Shown: positions 17,227 to 26,083, numbered from the stretch's first letter. The stretch: DNA of 64,000 nucleotides from Paraburkholderia eburnea (GCF_002917095.1 NZ_PQGA01000017.1:62001-126000), one strand, 5' to 3'. Numbers and translations are program-made. The notes: a model not told the origin generated them from the sequence alone.

Positions 17227-20200
17227 CCTGCTCTCGACCGAGCACGCAGCACCGACGGAAGAACCCGGCCCGTCCAGCCGCCTCGCGATATGGGGGGTGC
17301 CAGTCGTGGCCCTGTGCATCGCCCTGCTCGCGATCGGCTTCGTGTCGCTGCATGGCGACATGGTCAACATAACGTCGCGCGAGTCGCGCCTGTGGGCGAT
17401 CGTCGCCATCCTCTCGGCCTTCGCGTTCGTCGTCGTCGCTCATCTTGTCCTGTTTGCTACGGGTACCTACGCATTCGCCGGGCGGCTGTTTCGAAGGGAA
17501 GCCGGCGATACCGTAAAGCCCCAAAAGCCGCTCAAGCGCGACGCCCGGCTGCAACGCATGGCCGAAGAACTGCGCGTCGCGCACGGCTGGTTCTGGCGCA
17601 AGCGCCTGCGCTGGCTGCTGGTGAACGGCACGGACGAGCGGGTCGAGCAGGTTGCGCCCGGACTCAAGCAGACGGGGGTCTTGCACGTCGACGAGACCAT
17701 CCTCGTCCATGCGGCCCCAGACGGCATCGAGGCGGCGAAGTGGCTCGGCCAGATCCGGCAGTTGCGTGGCCGCTATCCGGTGGATGCTCTGGTACACGTT
17801 GCCCGCGCCGGGGACGCCGATATGGACCTGCCGCGCAGGCTCTCGATGCTTGCGACTTCGCTCGGCTGGGCCGCGCCCGTTACGTTCCTGCATCCGGTCG
17901 CAGCGCATGGTCAGCAGCCTGAGCGGTTCGATGCCGTCGGCGCGTTCATGCCGGGCGAATTGCGTGGCCAGGCACAGACGGCTGCCGCCCGCGTGCCGGA
18001 ACTGCTCGGCGAACTGGAGCGGCGAACGGCGGACGCGGGTGTGCGCCAGGCCGGCGAACCGCAGTGGATGACCTGGCTGATGGACGTGTCGAAGTACATC
18101 GGCGACCATTGCGAGCGTATCGCCGAAGGCGTGCGGGGCCTGGCGGCCTCGAACTGGCTGCGCGCGCCGCTGGCGGGCGTCATGTTCGCGCCGGTCTTTC
18201 CGGGACCGACCGTCGTACCGGTGCCGGTGGTCGACGGCGGCGACACACCCGCGTCCGCCGAAGCGCCGTTGGCGCAGACGATGACCGTGACGCGTGTCCA
18301 GCCCGCCGCCCTCTTGCCGGTATGGCGGGAGATCGCGGCGAGTTCGCCCGGTTATCGCGGTCGCCGCACCGGCTTTTACTGGCGCAATGCGCTCGCGGTG
18401 CTTGCCCTTGTCTGTGTGGTGGCCTGGACGGTCGCGCTGATGATATCGGGCCTCGGTAACCACGCGCTCATCCGGGAATCCGGGACGACCGCCGCAGCGG
18501 CGCTGGCCGCCACACCCGGTACCCCGCAGGCGCTGCGTACGCAGCTCGCCCTCCAGCAGCAGATCGAAACGCTCGAATACCGGCGTCAGCACGGCGCGCC
18601 GTGGTATCTGCGCGCGGGCCTCTCGCGCAACGACGACCTCCTGGACGCGCTCTGGCAACCGTACCGGACCGTCGCCCTGCGCAACCTGCGCCAGCCAGTC
18701 GTACAGGCGCTGGAAGGGCAGCTCGGGCAGCTCTCGCAGGTTCGCGCCGACGAGCAGCAAAGCCACGATGCGCAGCAGCTCGCCTACAACCGCCTCAAGG
18801 CGTACCTGATGCTCGCTACGCCCGCGCGTACCGACGCGCCGTTCCTCAAGTCGCAACTGCTGGCTGTCTGGCCTGCGCCCGCCGGTATGCGCCCGGGGGA
18901 ATGGCTCGATACCTCGCAGCAGCTCGCGGGCTTCTGGTCCGACCATCTCAAGGCGCATCCCGAATGGCGGATCAGCGCGTCGATGCCGCTCGTCACGCAG
19001 ATGCGCTCGACATTGGTCAATCAAATTGGACTTTCCGCGAGCGACGACGTCCTTTACCAGCGCATCCTCGACGAAGCGCGCGGCAAGTACGCGGACATTT
19101 CGCTCGCGACGCTGCTCGCCGGGGCGGATGCGCACGGCCTGTTCACGACCACGCAGACCGTACCGGGCATTTTCACGCGCGCGGCGTGGGAGGGCGTGAT
19201 CGAGAAGGCGATCGACGACGCTGCGAAGGACCAGCACGTCGAGGGAGACTGGGTGCTGACCGGCGAACAGCCGGCAGCGCGGATCAGCGCCACCGCCGTA
19301 GAGGGTGCGGTCGATGCGGCGCGTACCGCGCTCGACGCGAAGCACGATGCCGACGACCTCCGGGAGCGGCTGCGCACGCGTTACTTCACGGACTACACCG
19401 CGGCCTGGGCGACCATGCTCAACAGTTTCCAGTTGATCCCGGCGACCAGCTTTTCCGGCGTCATTGACCAGCTGACGCGCCTCACGGATGCGCAGACGTC
19501 GCCGCTGCTCGCGGTCATGAAGTCGGTGCAGTACCAGGGCGAGGCGGGCCGTCCCTCGCAGGCGCTCACCGATACGCTGGTGCGCAAGGCGCAGGGGCTC
19601 CTCGGCGGGGGCGACAGCGATGCGACGCAGGCACCCGTTGTCAATCCGCTCGACCGCTCGTTCGGGCCGCTGCTCGCGCTGATGGGCGACGCGAACCCGG
19701 CGGCGGGGGGCAACAAGGCGGGCGGCAATACGGCGAATGCCGCCGCGTTCAACGGCGTCAGCCTCTCGCGCGTCCTCACGGCGGATACCACCGTGCGGCT
19801 GAAGCTCCAGCAAATCCAGTCGAGCCCCGATGCGCAGTCGATGGCGCGCTCGCTCGCGCAAGCCGTGTTTCAGGGCAAGCTCTCGGATCTCACGCAGGCG
19901 CACGATGACGCGGCGCTGACTGCCGCGAGCCTGGGCGCGCAGTGGGCCGGTTTCGGGCAGACGATGTTCGTGCAGCCACTCGACGCGGCCTGGCAAGCCG
20001 TCCTCCAGCCCGCCGCCGCAAGCCTGAACGATGCGTGGCGCGCCGCCGTGTACTCACCCTTTCAGGCGGCGTTCGCCTCGCGCTATCCGTTCGCACCGAC
20101 AGGCTCGGATGCGTCCTTCGCCGAGTTTGGCCGGTATGTGCGGCCCGATACGGGGCTCATCAACCGCTTTGTCGAGGTCGAGCTTTCCGGTGTGCTCAAG

Positions 20201-20824
20201 CGTCAGGGCGACCAGTGGGTGCCGAACGAACTCGCGCCGCAGTCGTTGCAGTTCGACCCGAAGTTCCTCGCCTTGCTGCGGCTGATCGGCCCGCTGGGCG
20301 CGCGTCTCTATGCGCAGGGCGAGGCGGGGTATCACTTCGAGATCATGCCGCAGCCTACGCCGGACGTGACGCGTACGGAACTGACGGTAGACGGGCAGCA
20401 GATCGTCTACTTCAACCAGCGGGAGATCTGGACGCCGCTCGTATGGCCGGGCAACGGTCTCGCCGGCCACGCGTCGCTGACCTGGCAATCGCTGGACGCG
20501 GGAACGCGCATCGCGTCCGATGCGACCGGCGACTGGGCGTTTCTGCGCCTGCTCGCCAATGCGCAGGTGAAGCCGCTCGACGACTCGCGCTTCGAGCTGG
20601 TCTGGAACGGCACAACCGCCAGCGCTGACGCGAAGGCTGCGTCGGCGGGCGATGCAACGTTGCCATTGCGCTACCTGCTGCGCGTGCAGGCGGGCGCCGG
20701 GCCGCTGGATCTGCTCAGGCTGCGCGGCTTCCAGATGCCCGAGCGCATCTTCGTAACGGGCCGCGCCGGCGTGATCTCCGGCCTGCCCTCCCTGCCACCG
20801 CTCCCACCGGAGATGCAACCATGA
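17207..20824 (+). CDS. tssM: TssM/IcmF-like T6SS membrane-complex protein without Walker A
   Basis: About 1205 residues, the usual TssM size. Two N-terminal helices (VPVVALCIALLAIGFV and LWAIVAILSAFAFVVVAHLV) and a third near residue 400 (ALAVLALVCVVAWTVALMI) frame the cytoplasmic domain, followed by the large periplasmic ImcF-related region. At the spot where TssM proteins usually have a GxxGxGK(S/T) nucleotide-binding loop, this one reads RWLLVNGTDERVEQVAPGL, so Walker A is lost. TssM with TssJ and TssL forms the trans-envelope channel. It overlaps the preceding gene by 20 bases and tssF by four (ATGA). The start at 17207 is preferred over the longer frame from 17123. Confidence 0.85.
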   Translation: MTDPRINLLSTEHAAPTEEPGPSSRLAIWGVPVVALCIALLAIGFVSLHGDMVNITSRESRLWAIVAILSAFAFVVVAHLVLFATGTYAFAGRLFRREAGDTVKPQKPLKRDARLQRMAEELRVAHGWFWRKRLRWLLVNGTDERVEQVAPGLKQTGVLHVDETILVHAAPDGIEAAKWLGQIRQLRGRYPVDALVHVARAGDADMDLPRRLSMLATSLGWAAPVTFLHPVAAHGQQPERFDAVGAFMPGELRGQAQTAAARVPELLGELERRTADAGVRQAGEPQWMTWLMDVSKYIGDHCERIAEGVRGLAASNWLRAPLAGVMFAPVFPGPTVVPVPVVDGGDTPASAEAPLAQTMTVTRVQPAALLPVWREIAASSPGYRGRRTGFYWRNALAVLALVCVVAWTVALMISGLGNHALIRESGTTAAAALAATPGTPQALRTQLALQQQIETLEYRRQHGAPWYLRAGLSRNDDLLDALWQPYRTVALRNLRQPVVQALEGQLGQLSQVRADEQQSHDAQQLAYNRLKAYLMLATPARTDAPFLKSQLLAVWPAPAGMRPGEWLDTSQQLAGFWSDHLKAHPEWRISASMPLVTQMRSTLVNQIGLSASDDVLYQRILDEARGKYADISLATLLAGADAHGLFTTTQTVPGIFTRAAWEGVIEKAIDDAAKDQHVEGDWVLTGEQPAARISATAVEGAVDAARTALDAKHDADDLRERLRTRYFTDYTAAWATMLNSFQLIPATSFSGVIDQLTRLTDAQTSPLLAVMKSVQYQGEAGRPSQALTDTLVRKAQGLLGGGDSDATQAPVVNPLDRSFGPLLALMGDANPAAGGNKAGGNTANAAAFNGVSLSRVLTADTTVRLKLQQIQSSPDAQSMARSLAQAVFQGKLSDLTQAHDDAALTAASLGAQWAGFGQTMFVQPLDAAWQAVLQPAAASLNDAWRAAVYSPFQAAFASRYPFAPTGSDASFAEFGRYVRPDTGLINRFVEVELSGVLKRQGDQWVPNELAPQSLQFDPKFLALLRLIGPLGARLYAQGEAGYHFEIMPQPTPDVTRTELTVDGQQIVYFNQREIWTPLVWPGNGLAGHASLTWQSLDAGTRIASDATGDWAFLRLLANAQVKPLDDSRFELVWNGTTASADAKAASAGDATLPLRYLLRVQAGAGPLDLLRLRGFQMPERIFVTGRAGVISGLPSLPPLPPEMQP

Positions 20825-22680
20825 CTGCACCGTGGAAGAAAAACCCGGCTGAACACGAGAATCCCTTCCTGGGGCTCTTTGACGGGGAAATGCGCTATCT
20901 GCGCGAGGCGGCTCGGGAATTCGCACGCGAGCAGCCCGAGGCCGCGCGGCGCCTGGGTATGCAGTACGGTCAGGAGGACGACCAGGTCCGGGCGGTCTAC
21001 GAGGGCTTCGCGTTCCTCGTGGCCCGGCTGCGCGGCAAGATCGGCGATGGCATGCCGGAGATTACCGACCCGCTGCTCGACAATTTCTACGAGTACGCGG
21101 CGCGCGCGATTCCCTCGCTGTCGATCATCGAATGCACGCCGCTGAACCGCACCGTCCAGACTCCGGCGCAGATCCCGGCGGGAGCCGTGGTGCGCTCGGC
21201 GCCCATCGGCCCCGAGGGCGTGCAGTGTCCGTACCGGACGACGCAGGCGGTCGAGCTGCTGCCGCTTTCGGTGGAGGATGCGCTCGTCGCGGTGCGCGCG
21301 GACGGGCGCACGGTCATCCGCCTCACGTTCGGCCTCTGGCTCGGGGAGCAACGCGAGCGCGTCGACCTCTCGCGCATCCGCCTCTACCTGCACGGCGACC
21401 GGCCCGCCGCTGCCGCGCTGTATGCGGCGCTCACGCGCCAGGTCGCGGCGATCAACCTGCGCCTACCCTCGGTACGTGACGGCGCATTGCAGCCGCAGCC
21501 CGAAGTACGCTTCGAGGCGTCGGGCTTTGGCCCCTCGACGCGGCTCTGGCCGGTGACGGACGCGAAGCGCAACAAGGAACTCGACCGCGAGCAGACGCTG
21601 CTGGAGTATTTCGTGTTTCCACAGAAGTTCCATTTCGTCGACCTGTGCGGTTTCGACGCGGCGGTCCTGCCGCCCGGTGAAGCGCAGATGACGTTCGAGA
21701 TCGAACTCGACGGACGCATGCCCGGCGATCATCCGGTCAGTCGCGGCAGCTTCCGTCTTTTCTGTACGCCCATCATCAACCTGTTCGAGGTCGACGCGCT
21801 GCCGCTGCGGCCCGCCGACTGGCACGACCGGGAGCACCGCATCCGGGTTCAGCCCGGCCTCGCCGGGCATGTCGAGCCGTACGACCTGGTCGCGGTGATC
21901 GCGTCGAACCCGGAAAGCAATGCACAACATGCCTACCAGCCGTTCAGGAGCTTCCGGCATCGTGGCTGGCTCACGCGCTACGACAAGCCGGAGCGGTATT
22001 ACTGCACCTCGACGCACTTCGGCGTGAACGGGCGGGAACTGTGGGTCGAGCTGGAGGGGCAGCTCTGGTCGGGCACGCACCGCGACGCGCAGGACGATGA
22101 GGACCGCCCCTCGCCGGACCGCTATCTCACGGTGCGCGCGCTCGCGAACAACGGGCGCCTGCCGCGCATGGCGCTGACCGAAGCGACCATTACCGAGACC
22201 GTCTCGGGCTTTACCGGCATTGCGTCGGTGCGCAACCTGACCGCGCCGACCATGCCGCTCTATCCGCCGCGCTACTACCCGGGATATGACTGGCGGTTGC
22301 TGGGCCAGTTTACGGCGGGCGGCGCGAACGAGATCAACCGGATCGCGATGGAGGGCGAAGCGGCGCTGCAGGAGACCCTGGAACTCTACGACTGGACGCC
22401 GGACGACGGGCCGACTCGCCGCATCGAGGCGATCCGGGAGGCGCGGCTATCCGCGAAGAACGTCCTTCAGCGCGCCTACATGCACCGCGAGGTCCGCGTA
22501 CACGTCGACCTCGACCCCACTGCCTTTGACGGGCCAGGCGACGCCGTCCTGTTTGGCGACGTGCTCAATCACTTTATAGGCCGTTACGCCTGTTTCCACC
22601 ATTCCATGCGGCTGGTACTGAACTTCGACGGAAAGGAGACCGTCTATCCGCGCATCGACTTCGAGGGAGCGCCTTTCTGA
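20821..22680 (+). CDS. tssF: T6SS baseplate protein TssF
   Basis: A 619-residue TssF (VasA/ImpG). The N-terminus shows the family pattern: GEMRYLREAAREFAREQPE, EDDQVRAVYEGFAFLVARLR and DPLLDNFYEYAARAIPSLSI. With TssE, TssG and TssK it forms the baseplate wedge on which the contractile sheath grows; TssG and TssK are absent here. Length is normal and no frameshift is seen. It begins within the tssM-like stop (ATGA) and ends within the start of tssJ (TGATG), so the three genes form one translationally coupled unit. Confidence 0.9.
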   Translation: MTAPWKKNPAEHENPFLGLFDGEMRYLREAAREFAREQPEAARRLGMQYGQEDDQVRAVYEGFAFLVARLRGKIGDGMPEITDPLLDNFYEYAARAIPSLSIIECTPLNRTVQTPAQIPAGAVVRSAPIGPEGVQCPYRTTQAVELLPLSVEDALVAVRADGRTVIRLTFGLWLGEQRERVDLSRIRLYLHGDRPAAAALYAALTRQVAAINLRLPSVRDGALQPQPEVRFEASGFGPSTRLWPVTDAKRNKELDREQTLLEYFVFPQKFHFVDLCGFDAAVLPPGEAQMTFEIELDGRMPGDHPVSRGSFRLFCTPIINLFEVDALPLRPADWHDREHRIRVQPGLAGHVEPYDLVAVIASNPESNAQHAYQPFRSFRHRGWLTRYDKPERYYCTSTHFGVNGRELWVELEGQLWSGTHRDAQDDEDRPSPDRYLTVRALANNGRLPRMALTEATITETVSGFTGIASVRNLTAPTMPLYPPRYYPGYDWRLLGQFTAGGANEINRIAMEGEAALQETLELYDWTPDDGPTRRIEAIREARLSAKNVLQRAYMHREVRVHVDLDPTAFDGPGDAVLFGDVLNHFIGRYACFHHSMRLVLNFDGKETVYPRIDFEGAPF

Positions 22681-23198
22681 TGCGAAACGCAATCGCGAAG
22701 GGCGCGCTTGGCGTGGGCCTGGCGCTGGCCCTCCCGGCGTGCGGGATGTTGCAGTCGGTGAAGGACGGCACGGTGGCAGCGACGCAGGCGGTTTTCGTGT
22801 CGAAGGTCAAACAGATGAACCTCGCCATTGTTGGGCGCGGGGCGCTCAATCCGGACACGCGCGGCGCGTCGCTGCCGGTCGTGTTGCGCATTGTCCAGTT
22901 GAAGGACGACCGGCCCTTTGCGACGGCGACTTACGCGCAACTGCTCGGCGGTAGCGATGCGCTGAAGGCCGCGACGCTCTGGAGCCGGGACGTTACGCTC
23001 GGGCCGGGGCAAACACTGAAGGTATCGGAGCCCATCGGCGACGAGGCGAACTACGTGGGCGTAGCGGCGTTCTTTCGCGATACGTCTGACGCCGAGTGGT
23101 CGGTGCTGATACCGAAATCGCAATGGAAGAAGACCGACCCGGTCAGGCTCGTCGCGGCGGACCGCAACCTCGTTCTCGATGCGGATCAGAAAAAATAA
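22680..23198 (+). CDS. tssJ: T6SS outer-membrane lipoprotein TssJ
   Basis: A 172-residue lipoprotein. The signal peptide ends in LPA|C with the lipidated Cys21 (LALALPACGM). The mature domain has the transthyretin-like TssJ pattern: ALNPDTRGASLPVVLRIVQL, the DRPFATATYAQLL segment that contacts TssM, and VAAFFRDTSDAEWSVLIPKS. TssJ anchors the TssM complex to the outer membrane. Start overlaps the tssF stop by one base. The frame appears intact, in contrast to the next reading frame. Confidence 0.9.
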   Translation: MRNAIAKGALGVGLALALPACGMLQSVKDGTVAATQAVFVSKVKQMNLAIVGRGALNPDTRGASLPVVLRIVQLKDDRPFATATYAQLLGGSDALKAATLWSRDVTLGPGQTLKVSEPIGDEANYVGVAAFFRDTSDAEWSVLIPKSQWKKTDPVRLVAADRNLVLDADQKK

Positions 23199-23718
23199 GG
23201 AATCCAGATCTTTGTGCGGCAGCGCTGGTATTGCCGGTCATGATGGCCGCGCAGTCTGCCGCCGCAGCCGGCGCAGCGATGACGTCCGGTGACGCGGTTC
23301 GCGTATGCCAGCAGCTTCGGGCAACCGGCGCCGTCGATATCGCGAAAGCCGCGCTGCTGCTGCGGGCGAGATTGCCCCAGGTGTCAGCGGGCGATGCTGC
23401 CGCCTTCGACCGCGAGAATGCGGCGGGGGTATCCGATGCCACGGCGGGCGCGCACAGCCCGCGCTATTTCGTCTGGCTGGCGGGGCGGTATCTGGACTAC
23501 GCCGTGCGCTCATGTCTGCCGATAGCGCGAATGCGGCAGCGGGCTACGTTGCGATCGCGACCAACGCCCTGCTGCTGGCCGCCTCGCAGCGGGCGGGTGC
23601 TCTGCATGGCGAGTCTATCCCTAGCGATACGCAGCTCGGGGACTATGCGCTGGCGTTGCAGCAGATTTCGTTGATGCTCAATACGCTGGTCATGTGCGAC
23701 CTGCGCCCGACGGAGTAA
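23179..23718 (+). pseudogene. Frameshifted exported protein downstream of tssJ
   Basis: Three consecutive reading pieces together look like one exported protein. The piece from ATG 23179 reads MRIRKNKESRSL. A second frame (about 23205-23510) reads CAAALVLPVMMAAQSAAAAGA, which would complete a signal peptide, then SGDAVRVCQQLRATGAVDIA and SPRYFVWLAGRYLDYAVRS. The third, back in the first frame (ATG 23512 to TAA 23716-23718), reads GYVAIATNALLLAASQRAGA and ends LRPTE. The two shifts are of opposite sign, so start and stop frames agree. I read it as one decayed gene of ~170 codons at the end of the tss operon. Alternatively the middle piece may start at ATG 23240 as a shortened protein. The family is not recognised. 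Confidence 0.5.
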
Positions 23719-23724
23719 GCGCGT

Positions 23725-24162
23725 TGCACCATCGACGACCTGGCTCGACATCGCTGCACGGGGTATCGGCGCGCGAATACCGGCAAGCTTGCGCAGTGGC
23801 AATTTCGTGTCGGCGATGAGATCGTTTATCGCGATCTGCCTGCGGCCATCTGCGTCAACGATACGGAAATGGAAACGCAAGCGGTGCTGGCGGGCCTGGG
23901 CGTCGGGCAACTGGGGAGTTTCAATGCGACGCGCCATATTCGAAGCGGCCGGCTCGTTGCGCTACTGACGCAGCATGTCAGCGAATACGGGATGATTTAC
24001 ATCCACTACAGGCACCGAACCGAACAGCCGTTGCGCGTGCGGACTTTCATCGACTTCATGGTCGAGCGCATGACCGGCAACCGGGATTTTTTCCTGGAGG
24101 AATCCGAACTTCGTGCCGGGCCGCCGCCGAAACGCAAAGACAAAGCAAAGGAGCGTGGCTAG
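23725..24162 (+). pseudogene. Truncated LysR-family regulator (C-terminal remnant at island edge)
   Basis: The frame, open after the preceding stop, reads TIDDLARHRCTGYRRANTGK, then VGDEIVYRDLPAAICVNDTE and METQAVLAGLGVGQLGSFNA. This is the second half of a LysR substrate-binding domain (the DLARHxCxGYR and NDxExxxxAxLAGLGI pattern). The winged-helix N-terminus and the first half of the sensor domain, about 175 residues, are missing. A fragment starting at ATG 23869 could in principle be translated but would not be a regulator. The break is the right edge of the T6SS island and mirrors the SDR remnant at 9334-9600. Confidence 0.75.
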
Positions 24163-24184
24163 TTTCTCGTGGCTTGAACATACA

Positions 24185-24210
24185 AAAGCGCGCCGTTCAA
24201 GGCGCGCTTT
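24185..24210. terminator. Bidirectional intrinsic terminator
   Basis: AAAAGCGCGCC-GTTCAA-GGCGCGCTTT: a perfect stem with A and T flanks, between the plus-strand LysR remnant and the minus-strand thioredoxin-like gene. It can serve both. Confidence 0.78.
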
Positions 24211-24224
24211 CCACATCACCCCGA

Positions 24225-24791
24225 TCAACCCTTCTTCCCGTCCAACCCCAGCAACCCACGAATCGTCTGCTCGGTCTGATCGTAATCGCCTTCGCCGAAA
24301 TGGCTGTAGGCCAGCTTGCCGTTCTTGTCGATGAGATATAGCGCGGGCCAATACTGGTTGCTATACGCATTCCACGTCGCATACGAATTGTCCTGCGCAA
24401 CCGGGTATTCGATGCCGAAACGCGCGATGGCTTTCTTCAGGTTGTCGGTGTTGCGCTCGATCGGGAGTTCGGGCGTATGCACGCCGACGACCACCAGCCC
24501 CCTGTCGCGATAGCGCGAATACCACGCCTTCATGTAAGGCACGGTATGCGCGCAGTTGATGCAGTCGAAAGTCCAGAACTCGACCAGCACGACCTTGCCG
24601 CGCAACTGCTTCAGATCGAGTGGCGGGCTGTTGATCCAGGTGTCGATGCCGGTGAAGTCGGGCGCGGGTGCGCCGTTCTGCAAGGCGGCCGGTTCGTTGG
24701 CGGCGGGGCTGGCGGTGGACGCGAAGACCGCGTAGGCGGCGGTGGCTACCAATGCAGTGACGACGGCGGCGATCTTGAGACGTTCGAACAT
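24225..24791 (-). CDS. Exported thioredoxin-family protein (TlpA/redoxin-like)
   Basis: A 188-residue thiol-disulfide protein with an N-terminal signal anchor (LKIAAVVTALVATAAYAVFA). The active site is WTFDCINC, a CxxC with the dipeptide Ile-Asn, followed by VPYMKAWYSRYRDRGLVVVGVHTPE and the cis-Pro region YWPALYLIDKNG. This pattern resembles the thioredoxin-like part of DipZ/TlpA proteins, periplasmic reductases or resolvases. The ATG at 24791 follows GGAG at good spacing; the frame extends to 24920 but the extra residues look non-coding. No cytochrome-biogenesis partner is adjacent. Confidence 0.83.
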   Translation of the reverse strand: MFERLKIAAVVTALVATAAYAVFASTASPAANEPAALQNGAPAPDFTGIDTWINSPPLDLKQLRGKVVLVEFWTFDCINCAHTVPYMKAWYSRYRDRGLVVVGVHTPELPIERNTDNLKKAIARFGIEYPVAQDNSYATWNAYSNQYWPALYLIDKNGKLAYSHFGEGDYDQTEQTIRGLLGLDGKKG

Positions 24792-24937
24792 GACGGACTC
24801 TCCATGGAGGGTTGGGGTACGAGTGCATTGGACCTCCTGCACGTATCCCGTACATGTCCCCAATGGCCGCGCTGTGCAACGTAATGTGTCGCGGCATGTG
24901 CCGGATACCGGGCGGTACATAGGCCGCCTGTCACGCT

Positions 24938-24968
24938 ATTGCAGTAGTTTTCGAAAAATTACTGCAAT
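24938..24968. promoter_or_regulatory. Palindromic operator 1 (ATTGCAGTA-N13-TACTGCAAT)
   Basis: A perfect 9-bp inverted repeat with a 13-bp spacer that itself contains the palindrome TTTTCGAAAA (24948-24957). It is the first of two matching palindromes before the nucleotidyltransferase gene; centre at 24953. Confidence 0.7.
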
Positions 24969-24992
24969 ACCTGCTTATCGACGATCCTGTGT

Positions 24993-25021
24993 TTGCAGTA
25001 AAATTCTGAAAATTACTGCAA
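24993..25021. promoter_or_regulatory. Palindromic operator 2 (TTGCAGTA-N13-TACTGCAA)
   Basis: The same 8-bp arms and the same 13-bp spacing as operator 1, centre at 25007, i.e. 54 bp or about five helical turns away. It ends 12 bp before the start codon at 25034, so a bound protein would block the promoter or translation start region. Confidence 0.7.
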
Positions 25022-25033
25022 TTTCTCCGGACC

Positions 25034-26083
25034 ATGTCAGGCTTCCCTCTCTATCAGCGGCACGATCAGGCGTTCGGCTCCCAGTATGCAAACGTCGAGC
25101 AGGGCGCGGCCGCCCAGCCGCGTGTGCTGGTGGGCGCGCCCGGCACGATCGTCGAGCACAATCGCGGCAACGCTGTCTACTACTACCGCCAGTTCATGGA
25201 CGCCGAGGGCAAGCGCCAGCAGCTCAGTCTGGGCGGCCCGAAGGGCGATGCCGAGGCCGACGAACGCGTTGCGGCAGTGGCCGCGCAGATCGAGCAGGCC
25301 AAGGATCTCATCAGCCGCATCCGGGAACTGGCGAAACTCGGCTTCCAGATCGCCGACAACAAGACCTACGCGACGATGGCGGTCCTCTACAACCACGGCC
25401 TGTTCCAGGCGGGCGCGGTGCTGGTGGGTTCGCACGCGTATGCCGTGCTGCTCAACAGCCTCGGCATCAAGGCGATCGCCTACGAGACCGAGGATATCGA
25501 TATCGCCCGCGCGCGCCAGCTCGCCTTGCAGAATCTGCCTTCTGGCGGCCTGCTCGACATTTTGCGGGAGACGGGCATCGATTTCGTGCCGGTGCCGCCG
25601 TTCAACCGGGGCGATCCGCCTACGTCGTTCAAGCAGGCGGGCAAAACGCGCTTTCACGTCGATTTGCTCGTGCCGTCGAAGGGCGACACGTTTCCGACCG
25701 TCGCCGTGCCGGAACTAGGCGCGCATGCGAGCGGGATGCCGTATCTCGCGTATCTGCTCGGCCAGTCGCATATGGGCACGCTGATCTCGCGGCATGGCGC
25801 CGTGCCCGTGCGCGTGCCCGACCCGGCGCGCTTCGCGATCCACAAGATCCTCGTATCGCGCCTGCGCACCAACATGCTCATCAAGTCGCAGAAGGACGTC
25901 CAGCAAGCCTGCGTGCTGCTTGCGATGCTCGGCGAGCATCGCAGCGGCGACATCGAGCTTGCGTGCTCGGATCTGCCGAAATCCGCGCGCACACTGGTGC
26001 GCCGCGCGCTGCCCGAGGTGCAACGCACGCTCGAAGCCCACGAAGGCGCGCTGGCCGAGTTCGAGGAAGGCCTGGGCGTCTGA
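25034..26083 (+). CDS. GSU2403-type nucleotidyltransferase-fold protein
   Basis: A 349-residue protein resembling the GSU2403/NTP_transf_8 family. The N-terminal part has a Tyr-rich segment (NAVYYYRQFMDAEGKRQQLSLGG) and a coiled-coil-like region (ERVAAVAAQIEQAKDLISRI). The nucleotidyltransferase core is GSHAYAVLLNSLGIKAI followed by ETEDIDIARA, where GS and DxD would bind nucleotide and metal. The C-terminal half includes HKILVSRLRTNMLIKSQKDV, typical of the family. The biochemical reaction is not established to my knowledge; such folds occur in antitoxin/toxin and defence settings. Two identical-arm palindromes just upstream suggest tight control by a dimeric regulator not encoded nearby. 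The ribosome-binding site is weak. Confidence 0.75.
   Translation: MSGFPLYQRHDQAFGSQYANVEQGAAAQPRVLVGAPGTIVEHNRGNAVYYYRQFMDAEGKRQQLSLGGPKGDAEADERVAAVAAQIEQAKDLISRIRELAKLGFQIADNKTYATMAVLYNHGLFQAGAVLVGSHAYAVLLNSLGIKAIAYETEDIDIARARQLALQNLPSGGLLDILRETGIDFVPVPPFNRGDPPTSFKQAGKTRFHVDLLVPSKGDTFPTVAVPELGAHASGMPYLAYLLGQSHMGTLISRHGAVPVRVPDPARFAIHKILVSRLRTNMLIKSQKDVQQACVLLAMLGEHRSGDIELACSDLPKSARTLVRRALPEVQRTLEAHEGALAEFEEGLGV

Noticed and set aside
17171..19996. 941-codon open frame on the minus strand
   Set aside because: It lies opposite the tssM-like gene, is very Arg-rich and has no domain pattern; a shadow frame caused by high GC.
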